Below, one piece after another: positions 52,092-59,584 of a DNA stretch of 64,000 nt. The DNA is from LMUY01 sp965198565 (GTDB lineage: Bacteria; Pseudomonadota; Alphaproteobacteria; Acetobacterales; Acetobacteraceae): assembly GCA_965198565.1 (NCBI GenBank), contig OZ240665.1:4278001-4342000 (forward strand), given 5' to 3'. The notes under the pieces are model-generated. The model made no database searches, was not told the DNA's origin, and saw only the letters and a program-made list of their open reading frames with translations. A program made the position numbers and the translations under genes. Each line of letters begins with the position of its first letter. Position 1 is the first letter of the stretch.

Positions 52092-52168
52092 CCGTCTCAC
52101 GCCGCCCGCGACGCCGCGGCGGCTGCATCACCGGCCCGGCGGCCAACGCCGTCACCGGCTCGGCCGCC
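52090..52168 (-). pseudogene. Relic copy of the 3' end of the MSOX-like oxidase gene
   Basis: About 78 bases closely match 53355-53430, the 3' end of the oxidase gene, in the same orientation. In the equivalent frame they encode VTALAAGPVMQPPRRR, against VTALAAGQVTQPPWRR in the intact gene, and the stop-codon position is conserved. No other part of that gene is present here, so this is a truncated duplicate. With the intact end at 53355 it brackets the PRISE-type gene. Confidence 0.7.
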
Positions 52169-52258
52169 CTGTAGCTCATCGCAACGAACTTTCGCAGTCG
52201 ACATCCGCTAGGTCTCCCAAGCGGCTCGGACGGGCCTGGCAGATGGAAGCAAGACACC

Positions 52259-53329
52259 ATGGACGAGCAGAACGTCGCCTTGATCGTGGGCGCTACCGGG
52301 CTCTCAGGCACCTATGCGGGGCGCTACCTGAAGCAGATGGGATGGACCGTGGTCACCCTGTCGCGCAGCGCGGCCGACCTGCCCTGGTCGGACCGGCACA
52401 TTGCGACCGACCTTGAAGACGCAACGGCGTCACGAACGGCGCTGGCGGCCGCGACCGATGTGACCCACGTGTTCTACTGCACCTGGTCGCGACAAGCGAC
52501 CGAGGACGAGAACGTGCGCGTCAATGCGGCCATGATCCGCACCCTGTTCGACGGCATCGCCGGTGCTCCGCTTCGCCATGCCGCCCTGGTCACGGGGCTG
52601 AAGCACTACCTCGGCTCGTTCGACGATTACGCCAAGGTGAAGCCCTACACGCCGTTTCTCGAAAGCAGCCCGCGTCTGCCGGGGCCGAACTTCTACTATG
52701 CCCAGGAGGACGTCCTGTTCGAAATGGCGGACCAGCGAGGCTTCGCCTGGTCCGTGCACCGGCCGCACACGATGATCGGCTTCGTCATCGGCAACGCGAT
52801 GAACATGGCGGTGACGCTTGCCGTCTATGCCTCGATCTGCAAGCACACCGGCCGGCCGTTCGTGTTCCCCGGTTCGCCCGAGCAGTATCACGCCGTCGCC
52901 GACGTGACCGATGCGCGCCTGCTCGCCAAGCAACTGCACTGGGCGGCAACCACGCCCGCAGCCGCGAACACGCCCTTCAACACGGTCAATGGCGACGTGT
53001 TCCGCTGGACTTGGCTTTGGCAGCAGATCGCCAACTCCTTCGCCCTGACGGTCGGTGACTACCCCGGCCACGCGACGCCCTTGGAGGCCCAGATGGCGGC
53101 GGCGCCGGCGATCTGGCCGGAGATCGTGGCCGAGCACGGGTTGCAGGACATTCCCGTCGGGCGCCTCGCCTCCTGGTGGCACAGCGACGCGGACCTGGGG
53201 CGCACGTTCGAGTGCTTCACCGACATGACCAACAGTCGTGTCCGCGGCTTCGATGCCTACCAGCAAACCCCAAACAGCTTCTTCGACGTGTTCGACGAAC
53301 TGCGCGCGCGGCGGATCATCCCGAGCTGA
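52259..53329 (+). CDS. PRISE-type short-chain reductase (progesterone 5-beta-reductase/iridoid synthase-like)
   Basis: A 356-residue extended SDR. The N-terminal nucleotide motif is VGATGLSG at 10-17. The family-specific catalytic features are TGLKHYLG with Lys115 and GPNFYYAQED with Tyr146/147, replacing the usual YxxxK. SVHRPHTMIGF is also typical. PRISE enzymes reduce activated C=C bonds of enones with NADPH; bacterial substrates are mostly unknown. The ATG at 52259 is preceded by GGAAGC. It is bracketed by direct repeats made of the MSOX-like gene's 3' end, which suggests that it was inserted there. Confidence 0.85.
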   Translation: MDEQNVALIVGATGLSGTYAGRYLKQMGWTVVTLSRSAADLPWSDRHIATDLEDATASRTALAAATDVTHVFYCTWSRQATEDENVRVNAAMIRTLFDGIAGAPLRHAALVTGLKHYLGSFDDYAKVKPYTPFLESSPRLPGPNFYYAQEDVLFEMADQRGFAWSVHRPHTMIGFVIGNAMNMAVTLAVYASICKHTGRPFVFPGSPEQYHAVADVTDARLLAKQLHWAATTPAAANTPFNTVNGDVFRWTWLWQQIANSFALTVGDYPGHATPLEAQMAAAPAIWPEIVAEHGLQDIPVGRLASWWHSDADLGRTFECFTDMTNSRVRGFDAYQQTPNSFFDVFDELRARRIIPS

Positions 53330-53359
53330 GGGCCATACCCGCGACCGCGCGATCGACCG

Positions 53360-54490
53360 TCACGCCGCGCGGCGCCACGGCGGCTGCGTCACCTGCCCGG
53401 CGGCCAGCGCCGTCACCTGCCCGGCGGCCATCTCCCCGGTGATCCCGCGCGCCACCAGCTCGCCCATCAGCGAGCCCAGCTTGAAGCCATGCCCCGAGCA
53501 GGCGCTGATCACCCAACCCGCGTCGCCCGTCGGCCGCACCAGGAACTCCTCCCGGTCCGTCACGGTGTAGAAGCAGGCTTTCGGCTCCAACACGCTGTAG
53601 CGGTCGAGGTCGCGGTAGCACTCGCGCGCCGCCGGCCACAGCCGGTGCAGGTCGGCCGCGCTGGCAATGCGGTCGCCATCCGGGTCGCCACTGCGGGAGA
53701 ACACGTGGTCGCCCACCTTCAGCCGGGTGCCGCGCCGCGGCGGCAGGGTGTAGAGCCCGCCCTTGGAACTCACGTCCAGCATCACCGGCGCCTCCGCCCA
53801 GGCCGCTGCCAACTCCGCCGGCGGCGACAGATACAGCACCGCCTGGCGCGACGGCACCGCGATCCCGCGAAGCTCCGGCGCCAGGCGGTCGGCCCAGGCC
53901 CCGGCGGCCACCACCACCACGTCGCCCTCATGCACCTGCCCGCCCGCCATCACCCGGCCGCGCGACAGGTCCACCTCGTCCACCAGCGTCCCCGCTCGCA
54001 ACGTCACGCCCAGGCGCCCGAGCAGCACCACCAGGTCGGTCAGGATGCGCACCGGGAACAGCATGCCCGCGCCCTCGGTGTCGACCACGCGCACCAGCCC
54101 GTCCGGCTGGATCATCGGGAAGCGCTGCTCCACCTGCCCCAGCGGCACTTCGCGGTAGCCGATGCCCATCGCGTCCAGCGAGCGGGCCACCGCCTCGAAC
54201 CAGCCCTCGTCCTGGCGCAGGAAATACACCGCGCCGCACGGCTCGTAATGCGACGTGCCGATCGCCTGCCACAGCCGCTCCCAGGTGCGGAACGCTTCCG
54301 GCATCAGATGCGCGTAGCCCTCCATGCGGCCATAGGCGTGGCGAGTGATGCGGTGCTCGTCATAGGAGGAGCCGCGCGGATTGGGCAGCGGCCCCTGCTC
54401 GAACAGCTCCACGCTCACACCGCGCCGGGCCAGCGCCCAAGCCGTGGACAGCCCGGCAATCCCGCCGCCGACGATCAAGACCTTGGTCAT
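53360..54490 (-). CDS. Monomeric sarcosine oxidase-like FAD oxidase (MSOX/SolA family)
   Basis: A 376-residue flavoprotein that should oxidise an N-methyl amine, releasing formaldehyde. It shows the FAD fold KVLIVGGGIAGLSTAWALAR, the RITRHAYG region near residues 48-54, the covalent-flavin Cys306 in EPKACFYTVTDREEF and the SGHGFKLG substrate/flavin motif near the C-terminus, as in MSOX and N-methyltryptophan oxidase. The last 25 residues contain a repeated AAGQVT unit. It is divergent from the Rieske oxygenase gene and fits the second demethylation step in that cluster. Confidence 0.88.
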   Translation of the reverse strand: MTKVLIVGGGIAGLSTAWALARRGVSVELFEQGPLPNPRGSSYDEHRITRHAYGRMEGYAHLMPEAFRTWERLWQAIGTSHYEPCGAVYFLRQDEGWFEAVARSLDAMGIGYREVPLGQVEQRFPMIQPDGLVRVVDTEGAGMLFPVRILTDLVVLLGRLGVTLRAGTLVDEVDLSRGRVMAGGQVHEGDVVVVAAGAWADRLAPELRGIAVPSRQAVLYLSPPAELAAAWAEAPVMLDVSSKGGLYTLPPRRGTRLKVGDHVFSRSGDPDGDRIASAADLHRLWPAARECYRDLDRYSVLEPKACFYTVTDREEFLVRPTGDAGWVISACSGHGFKLGSLMGELVARGITGEMAAGQVTALAAGQVTQPPWRRAA

Positions 54491-54545
54491 GCAACCGCTC
54501 CGAAATGGCCCGACAGCATGGACCGGGCGGCCCCGATTGCGAAAG

Positions 54546-54582
54546 CCCTCTCCTATAGGCGCCCTTTCCCTCTGGGAGAGGG
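54546..54582. repeat. Dispersed element A copy (interrupted)
   Basis: CCCTCTCC and CTGGGAGAGGG arms separated by an imperfect centre, in the gap between the divergent oxidase and Rieske genes. It is likely a decayed copy. Confidence 0.55.
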
Positions 54583-54656
54583 TTCAGTGCAAGGTGGCTG
54601 GCATGGTCCAACCCATGCTACCCTCCCGCAGCCGCCCTCCGCCGGAAGGATCTCCC

Positions 54657-55877
54657 ATGCTCGACCTCGCGCGCATCCGCTCCCTGCTCGACCAGCGGCG
54701 CCCCGGCCACACCCTGCCGCAGCCCTTCTACGGCGACCCGGACATCTTCGCCTTCGACCTGCAGGCGATCTACGGCCGCTCCTGGATCATGGCCGGGTTC
54801 GAAGTCGAGCTGCCAACGCCGGGCTGCACGCTCGCCTTCACGGTCGGGCACTCCCCCGTCGTCATCGTCCGCGGGCGGGACGGCGAGTTGCGCGCGTTCC
54901 ACAACTCCTGCCGCCACCGCGGCGCGCAAATCTGTGCCGACGGCGCCGGCAAGCGCCCCCGCCTGGTCTGCCCCTATCACCAATGGGCCTACGACCTCGA
55001 GGGCAAGCTGGTGAACGCCACTCGCATGGCCGAGGATTTCGACCCGGCGGACCACAGCCTGCAACCCGTCGCCCTGCGCACCGTCGCCGGCACCATGTAT
55101 ATCTGCCTCGGCCGCAACCCGCCCGCGTTCGACGGCTTCCAGCAGGCGTTCGAGCCCATGATCGCCCCCCACCAGCTCCACCTCGCCAAAGTGGCGCACC
55201 AGGCCACGCTGGTCGAGAAGGCCAACTGGAAGCTGGTGATGGAGAACGCGCGCGAGTGCTACCATTGCGCCTCCAACCACCCCGAATTGTCGATCACCTT
55301 CCCGATCGGCCGCCGCCAGCTCAGCCAGGACGACCAGAAGCGCGTCACCGAGGGCTTCGCCACCCGCATGGCCGAGCAGGGGCTGCCCTCCGGCCCCGAG
55401 GAAGGCACATGGTGGCAAGCCGGCCGCTTCCCGCTGAACGAGGGCACCCGCTCGATGACCATGGATGGCCAGCCCTGCGTCGCGCGCACCATCGGCCATG
55501 TCGGCAACGGCGACGTGGGCTCGCTGCGCTGGGCGCTCGAGCCGCATAGCTTTGCCCATGCCTTGGGCGATTACGTGTTCATGTTCAGCGCCATGCCTAC
55601 GGGGCCCGAGGAGACCGTGGTCACCGCCAAGTGGCTGGTCAGCGCGGACGCGGTCGAGGGCGTGGACTACACCATCCCCCACCTCACCGAGTTGTGGGAC
55701 CGCACCAACCTGCAGGACCGCGAGTTGGCCGAGAACAACCAGCGCGGCGTGCGCTCGGCGGGCTACACGCCGGGCCCGTACTCGCCCAACGCCGAGTCGC
55801 TGGTGATGCGCTTCACCGACTGGTACTGCCAGACTGCGCACGACTACATCGACGCAGCGCTCGACCTGGCGGCGTAA
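54657..55877 (+). CDS. Rieske non-heme iron oxygenase, betaine/carnitine monooxygenase-like
   Basis: A 406-residue oxygenase alpha subunit. The Rieske [2Fe-2S] ligands are Cys85-His87 (CRHRG) and Cys105-His108 (CPYHQW). The mononuclear iron ligands are His203 and His208 in ECYHCASNHPEL, with Glu at 197/200 as possible bridging residues and a later Asp. The short, single-subunit form is typical of GbcA, stachydrine and carnitine monooxygenases, which remove a methyl group or cleave C-N bonds of quaternary amines. The ATG at 54657 follows GGAAGGA. The partner reductase is not in the window. A betaine is inferred from the neighbours. Confidence 0.87.
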   Translation: MLDLARIRSLLDQRRPGHTLPQPFYGDPDIFAFDLQAIYGRSWIMAGFEVELPTPGCTLAFTVGHSPVVIVRGRDGELRAFHNSCRHRGAQICADGAGKRPRLVCPYHQWAYDLEGKLVNATRMAEDFDPADHSLQPVALRTVAGTMYICLGRNPPAFDGFQQAFEPMIAPHQLHLAKVAHQATLVEKANWKLVMENARECYHCASNHPELSITFPIGRRQLSQDDQKRVTEGFATRMAEQGLPSGPEEGTWWQAGRFPLNEGTRSMTMDGQPCVARTIGHVGNGDVGSLRWALEPHSFAHALGDYVFMFSAMPTGPEETVVTAKWLVSADAVEGVDYTIPHLTELWDRTNLQDRELAENNQRGVRSAGYTPGPYSPNAESLVMRFTDWYCQTAHDYIDAALDLAA

Positions 55878-55943
55878 TGGAGGCACGCTCCTTGCAATGA
55901 TTTCCTTGCAAAGAGCTTTGCGTCATCAGGGAGGCTGTCCAAC

Positions 55944-57593
55944 ATGGCCCGCACGCCGCGATTTCTGGACCAAGCCCGGCAACAGGCGAGCTCACTGGAA
56001 AACCACGTGGTCGACGAGTTCCTCGCCGGCCGGCTCGACCGCCGCGGCCTGCTGCGCGAGGGCAGCCGCATCGGCCTCGCCCTCCCGCTGCTGACCGGGC
56101 TGCTCGGCCCGCTCGCCCCCCGCGCCCGGGCGCAGGGGAAGGCCGGTGCGGTCATCCGCGTCGCCGCTCCCACGCCCTTCGGCGCCATCGAGCCCGTCAC
56201 CGTGTCCAATTCCGGCGGCATCCTGATGCTGATGCAAACCGGCGAGTTCCTGGCCTTCGACGGCAACGACCTGGTGCTCAAGCCCATGCTGGCGCTGTCC
56301 TGGTCGCCCAACGAAACCGGCAGCGTCTGGACGTTCAAGCTCCGCCCCAACGTGAAATTCCACAACGGCCACGTGCTGAACGCCGACGACGTGGTCGCCA
56401 CCATGGACCGGCTGTGCAACCCCAAGAACGGCTCCAACGCGCTGTCCGCGTTCAAGGGCGTGCTGTCGGTCGGCGGCACCAAGAAAGTGGACGACCTGAC
56501 GGTGGCGTTCCACCTCGACGCGCCGAACGGCAACTTCCCGTATATCGTCTCCACCGACAACTACAACGCGATCATCCTGCCCGCCGATTACGCCGGCGAT
56601 TTCGAGAAGACCTTCAACGGCACCGGCCCGTTCAAGCTCGAGCGCTACACCGCCAAGGTGGGCGCCTCGTTCGTGCGCAACCCGGATTACTGGGGCCCGA
56701 AGGCGCTGCCCGAGCGGGTCGAGATGACCTTTTACGAGGACCAGCAGCCGCAGGTGTTGGCGCTGCAGGGCGGCCAGGTGGACGTGGTGACCCAGATCGC
56801 GGTGCAGGGCGCGCAGGGCCTGCTGAACAACCCGGACGTGAACGTCATCAAGGTGCGCGCCGCGACGCATCGCGAAGTGCACATGCGCAACGACGTGCCC
56901 AAGTTCGCCGACAAGCGGGTGCGCCAAGCCATCGCGATGACCTTGGACCGCCCCGCCATCGTCGCCGGGCTGTTCCGCGGCCTGTCGGACTTGGGCAACG
57001 ACTCGCCCTTCGCCCCCGTCTACCCCTCCACCGACCCGGCGATCCCGCAGCGCAAGAAGGACGTCGCGGGGGCGAAGGCGCTGATGGCCGCCGCCGGCGT
57101 GCCGAACGGGTTCGAGGCCACGCTCACCACCGAGCAAGTGCAGGAAATGCCCGACTACGCGGTGCTGATCCAGAACGCCTGCGCCGAAATCGGCATCAAG
57201 CTGAACCTCAAGATCGAGGCCGGCAGTGCCTATTACGGCACCGCGCACTTCGGCCAGTCGGACTGGCTGGATTCCGAGATGGGCATCACCGATTACGGCC
57301 ATCGCGGCGTGCCGAACACGCTGCTGGGCGCCCCCTTGCTCAGCAGCGGCGCCTGGAATGCGGCACACTTCAAGAACCCGGACTACGACAAGCTGGTCGC
57401 CGACTACGTGGGCACCACCGACCTCACCACCCAGCGCAGCCTGGCCGGCAAGATCCAGACGCTGCTGCTGGACGAGACGCCGATCATCTACGGCTATTTC
57501 TACAACTACCTCGCCGCGACCTCCGCCGACGTAAAGGGCGTGGTGGTCACCGCGATCTCCCAGGTGTTCCTCGCCGGAGCCACCGTCGGGTGA
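55944..57593 (+). CDS. ABC transporter substrate-binding protein, DppA/OppA family
   Basis: Periplasmic receptor of a peptide/opine/nickel-type importer, 549 residues. The N-terminal RLDRRGLLREGSRIGLALPLLTGLLGPLA is a Tat-type signal with the Arg pair, preceded by a long 30-residue extension. SBP_bac_5 features follow: LRPNVKFHNGHVLNADDVVATMDRL and GTGPFKLERYTAKVGASFVRN. It is followed by the permease and ATPase genes. The ligand may be the compound degraded by the flanking oxidases. The ATG at 55944 lies 66 bases after the Rieske stop, consistent with one operon. Confidence 0.9.
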   Translation: MARTPRFLDQARQQASSLENHVVDEFLAGRLDRRGLLREGSRIGLALPLLTGLLGPLAPRARAQGKAGAVIRVAAPTPFGAIEPVTVSNSGGILMLMQTGEFLAFDGNDLVLKPMLALSWSPNETGSVWTFKLRPNVKFHNGHVLNADDVVATMDRLCNPKNGSNALSAFKGVLSVGGTKKVDDLTVAFHLDAPNGNFPYIVSTDNYNAIILPADYAGDFEKTFNGTGPFKLERYTAKVGASFVRNPDYWGPKALPERVEMTFYEDQQPQVLALQGGQVDVVTQIAVQGAQGLLNNPDVNVIKVRAATHREVHMRNDVPKFADKRVRQAIAMTLDRPAIVAGLFRGLSDLGNDSPFAPVYPSTDPAIPQRKKDVAGAKALMAAAGVPNGFEATLTTEQVQEMPDYAVLIQNACAEIGIKLNLKIEAGSAYYGTAHFGQSDWLDSEMGITDYGHRGVPNTLLGAPLLSSGAWNAAHFKNPDYDKLVADYVGTTDLTTQRSLAGKIQTLLLDETPIIYGYFYNYLAATSADVKGVVVTAISQVFLAGATVG

Positions 57594-57619
57594 GGCTCCG
57601 TCAACCCCGCCAAGCGATT

Positions 57620-57658
57620 CCCTCTCCCGCTGGCGGGAGAGGGTGGGGTGAGGGTGGC
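57620..57658. repeat. Dispersed element A copy (GTGAGGGTGG arm)
   Basis: CCCTCTCCCGC-TG-GCGGGAGAGGG then TGGGGTGAGGGTGG. First of an inverted pair between the binding-protein gene and the permease gene, a position where such hairpins can protect the upstream mRNA from decay. Confidence 0.87.
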
Positions 57659-57696
57659 GGTGCCATCACGGCGCGTGGTCCGGGCGAGGGCAAGAA

Positions 57697-57734
57697 CACC
57701 CTCACCCCGGCCCTCTCCCGCAAGCGGGAGAGGG
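57697..57734. repeat. Dispersed element A copy (opposite orientation)
   Basis: CACCCTCACCCCGG then CCCTCTCCCGC-AA-GCGGGAGAGGG. Inverted relative to 57620-57658, which it faces across about 40 bases; the permease start follows 19 bases later. Confidence 0.87.
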
Positions 57735-57752
57735 AGACTCCAAGCGCATTTG

Positions 57753-58724
57753 GTGTATCCCATTAACCTCACCCACACCCTGCGCAACGCCGGCCGGCGG
57801 GTGGGCCTGGCCCTGCTCACGCTATGGCTGCTCAGCATCGCCGTGTTCATCGGCGCCCAACTGCTGCCCGGCGACGTCGGCCGCGCCATCCTCGGCCCAC
57901 TCGCCGACCCCGCCGCAGTCGCCGCCCTCAACCACCAATTGGGCGCCGACCAGCCGCCCATTCCCACCTACCTGCACTGGATCGGCCACTTCGTCACCGG
58001 CGACATGGGCCTGTCCTACACCTTCCGCACCCCGGTCGTGGGCTTCGTCGCCGCCGCCCTGGCCAACTCGCTCAAGCTCGCCGCGGTGGCGTTCGTGATC
58101 GTCGTCCCGCTCTCCATCGGCGCCGGGGTGTTTGCCGCCATGCGCGCCGGGCACTGGCAGGACCGCGCCATCAGCGTAACGGGGTTGTCGCTCACCGTGG
58201 TGCCGGAGTTCGTCTCCTCCATCGCCCTGCTGCTGGTGCTGGGCGTGTGGCTGCGCTGGCTGCCGCTCTCCGCCTCCACCCGCCCCGGCAGCTCCGCCGC
58301 AGTACAGCTTCAACATCTGATCATGCCGGCGCTGCCCCTGGTGCTGATCCTGTTCGGCTACATCGCCCGCATGGCGCGCGCCGGCACGGTCGAAGCGCTG
58401 GCCGCCGACTACACACGCACCGCCGTGCTGAAAGGGCTGCCGTGGCGCACCGTGCTGCTGCGCCACGTGCTGCCGAACGCGCTGCTGCCCACCATCACCG
58501 TCATCGGCAGCCAGATGGGCTACCTGATCGGCGGCCTGGTGGTGGTGGAATCGCTGTTCCGCTACCAGGGCATCGGCAGCCTCATCCTCACCGCGGCCAA
58601 GGGCAAGGATTTGCCCATGCTCGAGGCCGGCATCCTCACAGTGGGCGCCGTCTACGTGGTTTCCACCCTGATCACCGACGGCCTGTCCACCGCGCTCAAC
58701 CCCCGCCTGCGGGTCGCCCGGTGA
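57753..58724 (+). CDS. ABC transporter permease, DppB family
   Basis: Inner-membrane permease, about 323 residues from the GTG at 57753, chosen because the open frame upstream runs through the element A repeat. It shows six helices and the family loop (EAA-type) TRTAVLKGLPWRTVLLRHVLPNAL, plus VESLFRYQGIGSLILTAAKGKD near the C-terminus. With DppC-like and ATPase subunits it imports a peptide-like or opine-like compound. The stop overlaps the next permease start by GTGA. Confidence 0.9.
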   Translation: MYPINLTHTLRNAGRRVGLALLTLWLLSIAVFIGAQLLPGDVGRAILGPLADPAAVAALNHQLGADQPPIPTYLHWIGHFVTGDMGLSYTFRTPVVGFVAAALANSLKLAAVAFVIVVPLSIGAGVFAAMRAGHWQDRAISVTGLSLTVVPEFVSSIALLLVLGVWLRWLPLSASTRPGSSAAVQLQHLIMPALPLVLILFGYIARMARAGTVEALAADYTRTAVLKGLPWRTVLLRHVLPNALLPTITVIGSQMGYLIGGLVVVESLFRYQGIGSLILTAAKGKDLPMLEAGILTVGAVYVVSTLITDGLSTALNPRLRVAR

Positions 58725-59584
58725 GTGCCACCCTCATCGCCGCCCCCACCGGGCTGGCGATGCACCCGAAAGGCCTGTTGCGCCGGCTGCTGCGCTCCGT
58801 GTCCTTCCTCGTGGGCGCCGCCATCGTGCTGCTGTGGGTGGTCTGCGCCCTGTTCGGCCCCGAACTGGCCCCGTTCGACCCCTACAAGGACGACTTGCTC
58901 AACACCCTCCTGCCGCCCTCCGCCGCGCATTGGTTCGGCACCGACCAGATCGGGCGCGACATCTTCTCCCGCGTGATCGTGGGGGCGCGACCAATCCTCT
59001 CCGTCGCCCCCCTGGCCACCCTGATCGCCACCGTCGCCGGCACCACGCTCGGCCTGATCACGGGCTACGCCGGCGGCTGGCTCGACGCGGTGGTCAGCCG
59101 CCTGATCGAGGTCCTGCTCGCGCTGCCGCTGATCGTGGTGGCGCTGCTGGTGCTGGTGGCGCTCGGCCCGTCGTCGCCCACCGTCATCGCGGTGATCGGC
59201 ATCATCTTCGCGCCGCTGATCGCCCGCACCGTGCGCTCTGCCGTGCAGAGCGAGCGCGCGCTCGACTACGTGGAGGCCGCCGAGTTGCGCGGCGAGGGCG
59301 CGTTCCACATCATGTTCGTGGAAATCCTGCCCAACGTGCTGCCGCCGATCCTGGTCGAAACCACCGTGCGGCTTGGCTACGCCATCTTCACCGTCGCCTC
59401 GCTGAGCTTCCTCGGCTTCGGCATCCAACCGCCCTCGGCCGACTGGGGCCTCTCGATCGCGGACAATTACGGCCTGATCGCCGGCGGCTACTGGTGGACG
59501 GTCGCCTTCGCCGCCGGCGCCACCGCCTCGCTCGTGGTGGGGGTGAACCTGGTGGCCGACGGCGTGGGGAGCGCGCTCGAGTGA
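58721..59584 (+). CDS. ABC transporter permease, DppC family
   Basis: Second membrane subunit, 287 residues from a GTG start. An N-terminal OppC_N-like helix (SFLVGAAIVLLWVVCALFGPELAPFDPY) and HWFGTDQIGRDIFSRVIVGAR precede five further helices with the EAA-type loop AAELRGEGAFHIMFVEILPNVL. It overlaps both neighbours by GTGA, showing strict translational coupling with the DppB and ATPase genes. Confidence 0.9.
   Translation: MSATLIAAPTGLAMHPKGLLRRLLRSVSFLVGAAIVLLWVVCALFGPELAPFDPYKDDLLNTLLPPSAAHWFGTDQIGRDIFSRVIVGARPILSVAPLATLIATVAGTTLGLITGYAGGWLDAVVSRLIEVLLALPLIVVALLVLVALGPSSPTVIAVIGIIFAPLIARTVRSAVQSERALDYVEAAELRGEGAFHIMFVEILPNVLPPILVETTVRLGYAIFTVASLSFLGFGIQPPSADWGLSIADNYGLIAGGYWWTVAFAAGATASLVVGVNLVADGVGSALE

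Noticed and set aside
58834..59580. N-terminal extension of the double ATPase frame into the DppC gene
   Set aside because: This part is an out-of-frame reading of DppC. The GTG at 59581 with GTGA overlap is the natural start.
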